From assembly GCF_036689815.1 (NCBI RefSeq), contig NZ_JBAHUR010000008.1:103618-167617 (forward strand): a stretch of DNA of 64,000 nucleotides. The letters are read 5' to 3'. The notes beneath the pieces are model-generated. The model ran no database searches. It was not told where the DNA came from and was given only the letters and a program-made list of their open reading frames with translations. This stretch comes from Magnetovibrio sp. PR-2 (GTDB lineage: Bacteria; Pseudomonadota; Alphaproteobacteria; Rhodospirillales; Magnetovibrionaceae). A program made the translations under genes and the position numbers. Below are positions 42,669-51,868 of this stretch, in pieces (position 1 is the first letter of the stretch; the number at the start of each line of letters is the position of its first letter).

Positions 42669-45449
42669 CTAGATTGTGACCGGTTCTTCGCGCCCGCCGC
42701 GCTTGCGTTCTTCGGCCAAGTAGCCGTCCACTTGCGCCAACGGCACGGTGAAGCTGAAACGCGCACCTTGTTCGTCTGGGTTATCGTCGACCCAGATGGA
42801 TCCGCCCAAAAACGAAATGATTTCACGGCAAATCGCGAGGCCGAGACCCGTTCCACGGGGCATCTTGTCGGTGCCTTGGTTGAACTGGTGGAACTTCTCA
42901 AAGACTTCGGCTTTCTTCTCATCCGGAACGCCGTCGCCGTTGTCCGTCACACTGATCTGCAAAGAGCCTTGCTGCACCCGGGCAACGACCATAACGTGAC
43001 CGCCGGGCTGGGCACAGAATTTCGCAGCGTTGGACAAGAGGTTCACCAACACCTGCACCAACTGATCCGCGTCGGCCTTGATCATGGGCATGCCTGCGGC
43101 TAGGTCCACTCGCAGGTTGATCTTGCGTTCTTTCATCAGACCCGACATGGCCGCGATGGCCTGTTCGACCACAACGCGGGAATCAACGTTCGCCAGCGCC
43201 CAGTCCATTTGCCCGGATTCCATTTTAGCCAAATCCAAGATTTGATCGATGAGACGGGACAAACGTTCGCTCTCTTTGCGGATGACGAGCAAAAAGTGTT
43301 CCGTTTCTTCTTCGCTGACGTCGGGCGTTTCCGACAAAATTTCTGAAAACGCGCGGATAGAGGTCAACGGCGTGCGCAATTCGTGCGAAATGGTGTTGAG
43401 GAAATCGTCTTTCAGCGAGTCGAGCTCTTTCAGCCGTTCGTTGGCAGCTTGCAGCTTGGTCGTGGTTTCTTCCAATTCACGCGATTTGGTTTCCAGCATA
43501 CGCGAGTACTGAATGGCTTGAGAGGTCTCGTCCAAGATCTTGTACATCTCGTCCAAACTCACGATACCGCCTTTGACGACCGAGCCGATCATCACACGCG
43601 ACGTCGCCGCGCCGACCGCACCGGACAACATCTTTTCCGCCAAATCCAACCAGGATGTGTCGGCGATCAAGTTGGGGCGATACAAAACGCCTTGGTCCGT
43701 GGAAAAATCGCGAAAGGCTTTGGACGCCCGATCTTCGCCGACGAAACGTCCGACCAAATTGCACAAATCGCCAATGGTGGCAGACCCCTTCAAAAAGCGC
43801 GGATCTTTCAGACCTTCGGTATACAAAAACACGTCAACAAACATGGTGCCTTGAATGCGCTCGATGGTGCTTTGGCGCGTCAGCAACGAGCCGATCACAT
43901 AGGCGGAAATGTTGACCAACATGCTCCAAAACATCGAATGCGAAAGATTGTCCAAACCATCCATGCCGAACAAGGCATAGGGGCGCAAAAATTCGATTCC
44001 GAACGGACCATAGTCGATCAAGCTGGTGGGCAGCCAGCCCGACTGGGCAAAGGATGGCAACAACAACGTGTAAGCCCACACCAAGGTGCCCAAGCTCATA
44101 CCCGCCAACGCACCTTTGAGCGAAGCTTCTTTCCAAAACATGCCGCCGATGATCGCAGGGGCAAATTGAGCAGCCGCGGCAAACGACACCAAACCAATGG
44201 TCACCAACGAATACGATTCCGACGCAATGCGGAAGTAGGCATAGCCTAAAATCAAAATGCCGATGATGGACGCGCGGCGGATCAACAGCAAAAGGCTAGA
44301 GATGTTGGCGCTGCGTTCCAGATCAACCCAACGCATCTTCACCAACATCGGTACAACGATGTTGTTACACACCATGGTCGACAACGCGATGGCCGCAACA
44401 ATGACCATTGACGTCGCCGCAGACAACCCACCAATGAACGCCAACAGCGCGAGAGCGCCATTGTCGTAATACATCGGCACGGTCAGAACAAACATGTCCG
44501 CATCCATGCTGCTCATCATCAATCGTCCGCTGATCGCAATCGGCAAAACAAAAATATTGATCAGCAAAAGATACAAAGGGAACAGCCACACGGCGGTGCG
44601 TAAGTGGTTCTCATCCGTGTTTTCAACAGCCGTAATATAGAACTGACGCGGCAAGCAGATGATCGCCAACATGGACAAGATGATCATCGTCACCCAGCGC
44701 GCATATCCATCGTCCGGGTTCACCGTAAACAAATGATTCAGCTCAGCGTTTTGAGCTTTCGCAAACAAATCGCCAAAGCCATCGTACACACCGAAGGTCA
44801 CAAAGAAGCCCACAGCCAAAAATGCAAACAATTTGACGATGGACTCAAACGCAATGGCGGCAACGATGCCTTGGTGGTGTTCACTGGCGTCAATGTGGCG
44901 GGTGCCAAACAAAATGGAAAAGACTGCCAACAATAGGGCAATCAAAAACGTCGTATCCAAACCAAACTGGGACAACACCGGACTGATGATGGAATCTTCC
45001 TCGGAATGGTTCGTGATGATTTCAAAGCTGGTGGCGATCGATTTCAGCTGCAAAGAAATATATGGCGTGGTGCCGATCACCGCGATGATGGCGACCAAAG
45101 CACCTAAGATGGAACTTTTGCCATAGCGCGACGAAATAAATTCGGCGATGGACGTGATGCGGTTAACTTTGCAAATCCGCAAGATCTTCACCCAGCCCAC
45201 GGACCACACGGCAAAGACCAACGTAGGCCCAATATAAATCGGCAAAAAATCCAGGCCGGAACGCGCGGCTAAGCCCACGGATCCATAAAACGTCCACGAT
45301 GTACAAAAGACCGCGATGGATAAGGTGTAGATATACGGGTTTTTGGTGATCGAGCGCCCGCGCTCTGCCGCTTTATCCCCAAAGTAAGCGATGGCGAACA
45401 AAGCGCAGATATACAAAATGGACGCAAAAACTACCAAACCGCCTTGCAT
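42669..45449 (-). CDS. Sodium:solute symporter-domain sensor histidine kinase, CbrA-like
   Basis: A 926-residue protein. The first 500 residues are a sodium:solute symporter fold with about 13 helices (start ILYICALFAIAYFGDKAAERGRS). After a linker with a short coiled coil (about 640-680) comes HisKA, NTISHELRTPLTSIRAFSE, and HATPase with NLLSNAAKF, DNGDGVPDEK and GTGLGLAICREI. Such SSS-kinases (CbrA, CrbS) couple nutrient uptake or sensing to a response regulator. The response regulator at 45749-46135 and a small membrane protein lie just upstream on the same strand, so all three likely form one system. Confidence 0.9.
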   Translation of the reverse strand: MQGGLVVFASILYICALFAIAYFGDKAAERGRSITKNPYIYTLSIAVFCTSWTFYGSVGLAARSGLDFLPIYIGPTLVFAVWSVGWVKILRICKVNRITSIAEFISSRYGKSSILGALVAIIAVIGTTPYISLQLKSIATSFEIITNHSEEDSIISPVLSQFGLDTTFLIALLLAVFSILFGTRHIDASEHHQGIVAAIAFESIVKLFAFLAVGFFVTFGVYDGFGDLFAKAQNAELNHLFTVNPDDGYARWVTMIILSMLAIICLPRQFYITAVENTDENHLRTAVWLFPLYLLLINIFVLPIAISGRLMMSSMDADMFVLTVPMYYDNGALALLAFIGGLSAATSMVIVAAIALSTMVCNNIVVPMLVKMRWVDLERSANISSLLLLIRRASIIGILILGYAYFRIASESYSLVTIGLVSFAAAAQFAPAIIGGMFWKEASLKGALAGMSLGTLVWAYTLLLPSFAQSGWLPTSLIDYGPFGIEFLRPYALFGMDGLDNLSHSMFWSMLVNISAYVIGSLLTRQSTIERIQGTMFVDVFLYTEGLKDPRFLKGSATIGDLCNLVGRFVGEDRASKAFRDFSTDQGVLYRPNLIADTSWLDLAEKMLSGAVGAATSRVMIGSVVKGGIVSLDEMYKILDETSQAIQYSRMLETKSRELEETTTKLQAANERLKELDSLKDDFLNTISHELRTPLTSIRAFSEILSETPDVSEEETEHFLLVIRKESERLSRLIDQILDLAKMESGQMDWALANVDSRVVVEQAIAAMSGLMKERKINLRVDLAAGMPMIKADADQLVQVLVNLLSNAAKFCAQPGGHVMVVARVQQGSLQISVTDNGDGVPDEKKAEVFEKFHQFNQGTDKMPRGTGLGLAICREIISFLGGSIWVDDNPDEQGARFSFTVPLAQVDGYLAEERKRGGREEPVTI

Positions 45450-45452
45450 GGC

Positions 45453-45725
45453 TTAGCTCCGCCTGCGCGCGTCGGTATCTGGAAATGTCGGTTCCATCGC
45501 CTGCCCGCTCGCCGCGCCGTCTTTGCGCAAGGGGCTGGGCCTGGCACCAATGAAAATCGCTACGATTATAAATGCCCAAACGCCGAACAAAACTAAGTAG
45601 GTCACCGGCAAACCCAACACCAAGACCGAGTGATTATAAATGCCGATCACAGGCGGCAAGAACATGACAACGCCGAACATAAACAGCGTCAACGACCATT
45701 CCTGCTTGCGTCCTGTGCGCTTCAT
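45453..45725 (-). CDS. Small two-helix membrane protein in the CbrA-like operon
   Basis: A 90-residue protein with two hydrophobic helices (about 12-34 and 36-60) and a charged tail. It is 3 nt upstream of the symporter-kinase gene and may be its accessory subunit, as small membrane proteins accompany some sodium:solute symporters. I do not recognise the family with confidence. Confidence 0.65.
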   Translation of the reverse strand: MKRTGRKQEWSLTLFMFGVVMFLPPVIGIYNHSVLVLGLPVTYLVLFGVWAFIIVAIFIGARPSPLRKDGAASGQAMEPTFPDTDARRRS

Positions 45726-45748
45726 AAAAGATCAACTTGTTCAGACAG

Positions 45749-46135
45749 TTAAGAAATGGTGCAGCCTTCGAGCCCCAACAGCGAATTCACGCGATCACAG
45801 ACATCGCGGGTCGAATAGGGTTTGGTGATGTAGTCGTCCGCCCCCAATGACATGGCTTTTTCTTTGTCTGCTTCACGGCTTTTGGCGCTTAAAATCAGAA
45901 TCTTCACATCCGACCAATCTGGATTGGCGCGAATGACTTCGCAAACCGATAAGCCGTCGCGTTTGGGCAGCATAACGTCCAACAGAACCACATCAGGCGT
46001 TTGCTCATGCATGGCGTCGAGCGCGGCTTCGCCGTCCTCAGCAATGCGGACGTCATGGCCTGAGCGTTTCATGATGAACTGAAGTGACAGAACGATGTTC
46101 GGTTCGTCCTCCACCACCAAAACAGAATGCGTCAT
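45749..46135 (-). CDS. Single-domain response regulator (receiver only)
   Basis: A 128-residue CheY-like receiver domain: EDE acidic pair, VVLLDVMLPKRDG with the phospho-Asp, LSAKSRE with the Ser/Thr switch and ITKPYSTRD with the Lys. There is no output domain, so it acts through protein contacts or as a phosphate relay. It is the first gene of the unit with the small membrane protein and the SSS-kinase and is its likely target. The start at 46135 (M-T-H-S-V-L) fits the family best; the frame is open to 46171. Confidence 0.88.
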   Translation of the reverse strand: MTHSVLVVEDEPNIVLSLQFIMKRSGHDVRIAEDGEAALDAMHEQTPDVVLLDVMLPKRDGLSVCEVIRANPDWSDVKILILSAKSREADKEKAMSLGADDYITKPYSTRDVCDRVNSLLGLEGCTIS

Positions 46136-46310
46136 ACGCGTGATGTTCCCTATCCCCATATTCGTATTCAATTCCGCACTCAGATCGACTTTTTAGTTGT
46201 GTTGTCGAATTTTCAGCGCTGCGGAACGTCCTCACTGTGACGCATCCTAACGATTTTGTACGAAATTGTCATCTATCGCGTCTCGCAGGTGCGAAACGCC
46301 CAAAAACCAA

Positions 46311-46340
46311 TAAGGCCCCAGGAATAACCCTGGGGCCTTA
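46311..46340 (-). terminator. Terminator after the Liv-type ABC operon
   Basis: A 12-bp stem (TAAGGCCCCAGG / CCTGGGGCCTTA) with a 6-nt loop, followed on the minus strand by TTGGTTTTTGG. It lies 64 nt beyond the last ABC gene. Confidence 0.8.
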
Positions 46341-46404
46341 CGGCATCTGACGAGCAAGGGGGGTAGGAGTGATGAGTGTCTTTCCCACTTGCGAGGGAAA
46401 AACG

Positions 46405-47193
46405 TTAGATCGCCAGATATTCGTCGCGAAGTTCTTTGTTATCGAGAACCTCTTGAGCGGTGCCGTTAAACACGACCTCGCCCATATCCAAGATGATTGC
46501 CCGGTCTGCCAAGTGCAGTGCCGCAATCGCATTTTGTTCCACGATGATGGACGTCATGCCCAGTTTCTTCACGCTTTCGAGAATGCTTTCGATCTCGTGA
46601 ACGATAACCGGTGCCAAACCTTCATAGGGTTCGTCCAACAACAACAGTTTGACGTCACGGGCCAAGGCACGGGCAACAGCCAACATTTGCTGTTCACCAC
46701 CCGACAGGGTCACGCCTTCTTGATTGCGGCGTTCCGCCAAGCGCGGGAAGTGTTCGTAGATACGTTCAATGGACCAGCCAATCGGCGGTGCGATTTGTGC
46801 CAGCGACAAGTTTTCTTCCACGGTCAAACCGGGGATGATGTTGCGGTCTTCGGGAACCAGGGCAACGCCGTTGCGGGCTGCCTGCCAAGATTCCATATTG
46901 TGCAACGGTTGGTGATCCAACCAAACTTCGCCGTGGCGCAGTTCCGGGTCGTCCATGCGGGCGATGGAACGCAGCGTGGAGGTTTTGCCTGCACCGTTGC
47001 GGCCCAAGAGTGCGACGATTTCACCTTCGTGAATGTCGAAGCTGACACCTTGAACGATGTAGCTCTCACCGTAGTAGGAGTGAAGATCCCACGCCGAGAA
47101 ATAGGCGTGCGCAGAACCTTCGTTTGTGATTTTTTCGGCGGTCGGCGTATTGCCGACATCGCCCAAATCGATGCCAAGATTTTGATCGCTCAT
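46405..47193 (-). CDS. HAAT-family ABC transporter ATP-binding protein (LivF/UrtE-like)
   Basis: A 262-residue ABC ATPase with Walker A GRNGAGKTST, signature LSGGEQQM, and Walker B LLLDEPYEGLAP. The Y-G-E-S-Y-I-V-Q-G and VPEDRNIIPGLTVEENL segments mark it as the LivF-like ATPase of branched-chain amino acid/urea-type transporters. The N-terminal 30 residues are an unusual extension (MSDQNLGIDLGDVGNTP). Start and stop of the adjacent LivG-like gene overlap by 4 nt (ATGA). Confidence 0.9.
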   Translation of the reverse strand: MSDQNLGIDLGDVGNTPTAEKITNEGSAHAYFSAWDLHSYYGESYIVQGVSFDIHEGEIVALLGRNGAGKTSTLRSIARMDDPELRHGEVWLDHQPLHNMESWQAARNGVALVPEDRNIIPGLTVEENLSLAQIAPPIGWSIERIYEHFPRLAERRNQEGVTLSGGEQQMLAVARALARDVKLLLLDEPYEGLAPVIVHEIESILESVKKLGMTSIIVEQNAIAALHLADRAIILDMGEVVFNGTAQEVLDNKELRDEYLAI

Positions 47194-47960
47194 AGGTGTG
47201 CTCCGCCAAGATATGCTTCTTGAACTTTCGGGCTGCCACGCACTTCGTCGGGCTTGCCGTCAGCAATGATTGCGCCTTGCGCCAAGACCGAGATGTGATC
47301 AGCCAAGCTGAACACAACGTGCATGTCGTGCTCAATGATGACTTTGGTCATACCGCGAGTCTTCAAACGCTTCAAGATGTCGATGGTCCGGTTGGTGTCG
47401 TGACGCGCCATACCAGCGGTCGGTTCGTCCAACAGCAACAACTTAGGCTTTTGGATCAGACCCATGGCCAATTCCAGACGGCGTTTGTCACCACGTGACA
47501 TGGAGCCGGAATGCCCATGCTTTTGATTTTCCAAAGCCATGTCGACTAAGACTTCTTCAGCGAGATCGCGGATCTCGGCTTCTTTGCCCATGGACTTGAA
47601 CGGATTGAATTTAAATTCACCGTCGCGTTTGGCCAAAGCCGGGATCATGACGTTTTCCAAAACCGTCAGTTCCGGGAAGATTTCCGGCGTTTGGAACACG
47701 CGCACCACACCTGCTTGGTTGATCTGATACGGCGTTTTGCCGGTCAGCGGAATGTCGCCAAACATCACAGAGCCGTTATCGGGTTCCAAGCGGCCGATGC
47801 ACACGTTCAACAACGTGGATTTACCTGCACCGTTCGGACCGATGATGGCGTGTGTTTCGCCTTCCTTGATCTTCAAGTTGATGTCGGTCAGCGCTTTCAA
47901 GCCACCGAAGGTTTTGTTTACGCCTGAGACGTCCAGGACGATGTTTTCTGTTTCACTCAT
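47190..47960 (-). CDS. HAAT-family ABC transporter ATP-binding protein (LivG/UrtD-like)
   Basis: A 256-residue ATPase with Walker A GPNGAGKSTL, an SRGDKRRLELAMGL signature region in place of LSGGQ, Walker B LLLDEPTAGM and IIEHDMHVVFSLAD. It is the partner of the LivF-like ATPase. The signature begins M-S-R-G-D, where LivG has L-x-Y-G, a variation seen in the UrtD side of the family. It lies 5 nt after the LivM-like gene. Confidence 0.9.
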   Translation of the reverse strand: MSETENIVLDVSGVNKTFGGLKALTDINLKIKEGETHAIIGPNGAGKSTLLNVCIGRLEPDNGSVMFGDIPLTGKTPYQINQAGVVRVFQTPEIFPELTVLENVMIPALAKRDGEFKFNPFKSMGKEAEIRDLAEEVLVDMALENQKHGHSGSMSRGDKRRLELAMGLIQKPKLLLLDEPTAGMARHDTNRTIDILKRLKTRGMTKVIIEHDMHVVFSLADHISVLAQGAIIADGKPDEVRGSPKVQEAYLGGAHL

Positions 47961-47965
47961 GTCCC

Positions 47966-49123
47966 TTACCCCTCATTCGCTTGTGTGTCGGAAGACGCGG
48001 TTTCATCGAACTTCGACTTCGTCACAAAAGCCTTAATCTTGTTCACACCTTCGACAATGCCACCGGGCAGGAAGATCACAATCACCATGAACAACGCGCC
48101 CAAGGTCAAGTGCCAGCCTTTTCCGACGAACGGATCGACGAGGAACACCATGACATTTGCTAAAATGTCCGGCAGGAACGAGAAGATGTCTTGCAATACC
48201 TGTTCGTTGAAGGCCGAGAAGATGTTTTCGAAGTATTTGATGATGCCCGCACCGATGATCGGACCGAACAAAGTGCCGACACCGCCCAAGATGGTCATCA
48301 AAACCACCTCACCCGAAGCCGTCCACTGCATACGTTCCGCACCCGCCAAAGGATCGGTCACGGCCATCAAGGCCCCAGCCAAACCCGCATACGAGCCGGA
48401 GATCACAAACGCCGCCAACAAGTACGGACGTGTGTTAAAGCCCGTGTAGCTCATCCGCGTTTGGTTGGACTTAATCGCCGCCAACTTCAAACCGAAGGGC
48501 GAACGGAAAATCCGAAGCGAGACATAGAATGCGAGAATGAGAATGACCGCACAGAAGTAGAACCCGAAGTTGCCGTCCCAATCGCTCATCTTCATACCGA
48601 AGAAGTTCGTGGAAGGCAGGCCTTCGCTTGCGGCACGCTCTGCATCCAAAATCCGCGGATCAGCGGCTTCCAGCTGCAAGCTGGTTTCACCGTTGGTGAT
48701 CGGCGTCAGAACGGAGTATGCCAAGTTGTATGACATCTGGGCAAACGCCAGCGTCAGGATTGAGAAGTAAATGCCGGAACGACGCAAGCTGATAAAACCG
48801 ATCAACAAGGTAAACGCGCCAGCGATCAAAACCGCAAAGAGGATCGCCGGAACGACGTTCATGGTCAGCAGTTTAAACGACCAAACCGCCGCATACGAAC
48901 CAACACCCAAGAACGCGGCGTGACCAAAGGACAGATAGCCCGTCAAACCGAACAGAATGTTGAAACCAATGGCGAAGATGCCAAAGATTGCAAATTTCTG
49001 CATCAAATCCGGATAAGCCGCACCGATGGGTTCCAGCCAGATCGGCATGGTCAACACCGCGGCCGAAAAGACGACCATCAGCAGCATATCTTTGCGAGGG
49101 CTGGAAGAGGTTGAAATACTCAT
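47966..49123 (-). CDS. HAAT-family ABC transporter permease (LivM/UrtC-like)
   Basis: A 385-residue permease with about ten helices and the conserved [16 protein letters not shown] near residue 63, typical of LivM/UrtC. Later [20 protein letters not shown] is the transmembrane/EAA-like part contacting the ATPases. A long loop between helices 5 and 6 (residues about 145-185) is unusual. It lies 3 nt after the LivH-like gene. Confidence 0.9.
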   Translation of the reverse strand: MSISTSSSPRKDMLLMVVFSAAVLTMPIWLEPIGAAYPDLMQKFAIFGIFAIGFNILFGLTGYLSFGHAAFLGVGSYAAVWSFKLLTMNVVPAILFAVLIAGAFTLLIGFISLRRSGIYFSILTLAFAQMSYNLAYSVLTPITNGETSLQLEAADPRILDAERAASEGLPSTNFFGMKMSDWDGNFGFYFCAVILILAFYVSLRIFRSPFGLKLAAIKSNQTRMSYTGFNTRPYLLAAFVISGSYAGLAGALMAVTDPLAGAERMQWTASGEVVLMTILGGVGTLFGPIIGAGIIKYFENIFSAFNEQVLQDIFSFLPDILANVMVFLVDPFVGKGWHLTLGALFMVIVIFLPGGIVEGVNKIKAFVTKSKFDETASSDTQANEG

Positions 49124-49126
49124 GAC

Positions 49127-50143
49127 TTAGCTCTCCATCACACCCTTGCGGCCCATCAACCCACGCGGGCGGACCAACAAGATGACCACGGCAACCAAAT
49201 AGATGATGATTTGGTCAATGCCTGGAATAATTTGTTTAATTTCATTCATCGAGGCGAACGATTCCATGATGCCCAGCAAGAACCCGGCCGCAACAGCGCC
49301 AGGAAGCGAGCCCATGCCGCCGACAACCACCACAACAAAGGACAGAACCAACAGTTCCATACCCATGTGATAATCCGGTGCGACAATCGGGGTGTACATG
49401 GTCCCCGCCAAGCCTGCGACAACAGCCGCCAAGGCGAACACAATGGTGAAACGACGCTGAATATTGATGCCCATCAAGCCGACCGTGTCACGGTCCGCCA
49501 TACCGGCGCGAACAACCATGCCATAGGTCGTGTACTGCAAGAACGCAAACACGCCACCGATCAAGGTAAAGGCGAAGAAGGCATAAATCAAACGCCACCA
49601 CGGATAAACGACACCTTCGCCGAGACCGATCCACGCGCCAATGTTGGCACTGCCGGAAACGACGTCGGGTGCACCCATGGGAATGGGGTTGGCACCGTAA
49701 AAGTGTTTGACGATTTCCTGGACCACGATGGCCAGACCAAACGTCACCAGAATCTGTTCCGCGTGGGTACGCTTATAGAAATAACGGATCAGGCCGCGCT
49801 CCATAGCGATGCCGATCAACGCCATCATGGGTATGGTAAACAGGATCGATATGGGCACCGAATAGTCGATGATCATCGTCCCGGTTTCACCCAACCATGT
49901 TTCCAGATAGGGGATTTCTTTGTAGGCCTCGAAGAACGTGATGCTTTCATCACGGACCTTTTCAGAAACCGACAGAAGTTGGTTTACAGACACCGCGCAA
50001 AAAGCGCCCAACATGAACAACACGCCGTGGGCGAAGTTCACGATACCCAGTGTACCGAAAGCCAAAGTGAGCCCAAGAGCGATGAGGGCATAGGCAGCAC
50101 CCTTATCAAGGCCGTTTAGAATTTGAATAAATATAGCGTCCAT
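49127..50143 (-). CDS. HAAT-family ABC transporter permease (LivH/UrtB-like)
   Basis: A 338-residue permease beginning with FIQILNGLDKGAAYALIALGLT, then FGTLGIVNFAHGVLFMLGAF, the conserved LivH start, and GGMGSLPGAVAAGFLLG near the end. It lacks the large N-terminal periplasmic domain of true UrtB, which argues for an amino-acid or other amide substrate. I chose the ATG at 50143 over a TTG at 50152. Confidence 0.88.
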   Translation of the reverse strand: MDAIFIQILNGLDKGAAYALIALGLTLAFGTLGIVNFAHGVLFMLGAFCAVSVNQLLSVSEKVRDESITFFEAYKEIPYLETWLGETGTMIIDYSVPISILFTIPMMALIGIAMERGLIRYFYKRTHAEQILVTFGLAIVVQEIVKHFYGANPIPMGAPDVVSGSANIGAWIGLGEGVVYPWWRLIYAFFAFTLIGGVFAFLQYTTYGMVVRAGMADRDTVGLMGINIQRRFTIVFALAAVVAGLAGTMYTPIVAPDYHMGMELLVLSFVVVVVGGMGSLPGAVAAGFLLGIMESFASMNEIKQIIPGIDQIIIYLVAVVILLVRPRGLMGRKGVMES

Positions 50144-50217
50144 TGCACCCAATCCATCTCTGTAGCGCGCGGCGCGCGCTGGATGTTAGCGGTTTGCATT
50201 GAAGTAAAGTGGGTTTC

Positions 50218-50247
50218 GTGGCGCTGAAACCGAAGTTTCAGCGCCAC
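50218..50247 (-). promoter_or_regulatory. UUCG-capped hairpin between binding protein and permease genes
   Basis: A perfect 13-bp stem (GTGGCGCTGAAAC / GTTTCAGCGCCAC) closes on the minus strand over TTCG, giving a C(UUCG)G tetraloop, an extra-stable RNA cap. No T-run follows, so it is more likely an mRNA stabiliser protecting the binding-protein message than a terminator. It is the second post-binding-protein stem-loop in this window after the pstS one. Confidence 0.75.
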
Positions 50248-50269
50248 AATCCCGCGGTCGAGGCGAAAC

Positions 50270-51601
50270 TTAGATCGGGCCCAAGTCGCCGCCGAACATT
50301 GCTGCGTCATACTCAACTTGAGCACGCGGAACAATTTGTTCAACTTTCAACAGATCGAACTGAGAGGTCGGGTTTTCGTTACCGCGAACAACCAGAACGT
50401 CTTTGAAGCACTGGTGATCAGCAGCGCGATATTCGACATCGCCGTTGCCCATACCATTGAACTTGAGGCCTTCCAGAGCCGGAATAACACCAGCCGGATC
50501 GAAGGTACCAGCGCGTTCGCAAGCATCTGCATACAGCAACGTTTGAACGTAGCAGGTGTGTGCAGCCATGGACGGCGGGAAGCCGTACTTGCTGGCGAAG
50601 GATTTCACGAATGCCGGCGTACCTGCATCGGAATCTTCTGCGGACAAGGACCAGTTCCAGTTGGTGGTACCCAAGATACCTTTGATGTCTTCGCCCGAGC
50701 CTTGCGCCATTTTACGCGAGAACAGGGGAACAACGACTTCCCACTTCTTGCCGGTTTTCGCCATTTTGTTGCGCAGATCGAAAGCAACAGCAGCAGACAA
50801 GGAGTCGTTCATGTTCTTACCATAGTGGTTCAGAACCAAAACGTCGGCATCGGAGTTGATGGCCTGGGTGATGTAGGACGAGAAGTCAGTTTGCGTCAAA
50901 GGCGTGCGAACCGGCTGAACCGTCGACCAGCCGAGTTTTTCGGTGGCGTTTTTGATCGATTCTTCTTGCGTCCAGCCCCAGGAGTAGTCAGCCGTGAGGT
51001 GATAGGCGCGACGATCTTTACCGAACTCTTTTTCCAAGATCGGAGCCAGAGCTTGACCGGACATGTAAGCGTTGAAGAAGTGGCGGAAGCCATAACGCTT
51101 TTTGTCTTTACCGGTGGTGTCGTTGGAGTGCGTCAAACCAGCCATGAACATCAATTTGGCTTCGTTGCACAGACCTTGAACAGCGATAGCAACACCGGAG
51201 GAAGAACCGCCGGTAATCATGATAGCGCCGTCTTTTTCGATCATACGCTTAGCAGATGCACGAGCAGCCGGAGATTTGGTTTGCGTGTCACCCGTGACGT
51301 ATTCGACTTTTTTGCCCAAGATGCCGTTACCTTTGAGAGACAGCGGCTTCATGGTGTTCATCATACCGCCGTCGCCGCCACCATTGAGGTGTTCGACAGC
51401 CAGTTTGTATGCGCGCAGTTCATCTGCACCTTCTTCAGAATAAGCACCCGTTTGCGGAACGTTGAAACCCAACGTCACGCTGCCACCCGTCGGTGCGTTG
51501 GTAAAAGCGTTTGCATTGCGGGTAAAAATCAGCGGCGTGGACAAAGCGACACCAGTTGCGGCACCAGCTTTCAACACGCTACGGCGAGAAATATCAGACA
51601 T
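50270..51601 (-). CDS. HAAT-family periplasmic substrate-binding protein with Tat signal
   Basis: A 443-residue type I binding protein. The N-terminus has the twin-arginine motif SRRSVLKAG with hydrophobic core and A-N-A cleavage region, so it is exported folded by Tat. The mature part has VTLGFNVPQTGAYSEEG, GGSSSGVAIAVQ and the later ADYSWGWTQEE region as in LivJ/K-UrtA-like proteins. The ligand is not identified; branched-chain amino acids, amides or urea are possible. It heads the operon and is followed by a stabilising hairpin. Confidence 0.88.
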   Translation of the reverse strand: MSDISRRSVLKAGAATGVALSTPLIFTRNANAFTNAPTGGSVTLGFNVPQTGAYSEEGADELRAYKLAVEHLNGGGDGGMMNTMKPLSLKGNGILGKKVEYVTGDTQTKSPAARASAKRMIEKDGAIMITGGSSSGVAIAVQGLCNEAKLMFMAGLTHSNDTTGKDKKRYGFRHFFNAYMSGQALAPILEKEFGKDRRAYHLTADYSWGWTQEESIKNATEKLGWSTVQPVRTPLTQTDFSSYITQAINSDADVLVLNHYGKNMNDSLSAAVAFDLRNKMAKTGKKWEVVVPLFSRKMAQGSGEDIKGILGTTNWNWSLSAEDSDAGTPAFVKSFASKYGFPPSMAAHTCYVQTLLYADACERAGTFDPAGVIPALEGLKFNGMGNGDVEYRAADHQCFKDVLVVRGNENPTSQFDLLKVEQIVPRAQVEYDAAMFGGDLGPI

Positions 51602-51824
51602 ATTGTAACTCCCTGATGGTTTATGTCGTCACCGCTTCCGGCCCAATCCGGAGATACGGTTAAGTGACATCTGTGAGAGATGAGCCTTGGGGAGGTCCAC
51701 ATTTTTTGCTTTTCGCCCTATCCCTCGTCACTTTGACAGTAAAGAATTTTCACTAAACCCCGACCAAAGTCGACAACATTTTGCAAATAGGTGCTTTTTT
51801 ATGTTAACGTTGAAAATAATCATG

Positions 51825-51848
51825 TTGTAAACTTGTAAATTATGTAAA
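51825..51848. promoter_or_regulatory. Repeated TTGTAAA-like sites before the ScfR-like gene
   Basis: TTGTAAA (51825-51831), TTGTAAA (51833-51839) and ATGTAAA (51842-51848) follow at 8-9 nt spacing, 20-45 nt before the regulator start, in the 267-nt gap shared with the divergent ABC operon. They may be the regulator's own binding sites. A TTTTGCAAAT motif lies near 51779. Confidence 0.35.
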
Positions 51849-51868
51849 TTTCAAAAGGTTGTGTACAA

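Noticed and set aside
46405..51601. Naming the ABC operon urtABCDE
   Set aside because: The LivH/UrtB-like permease lacks the large N-terminal domain of UrtB and no urease genes are near, so the urea assignment is not supported.
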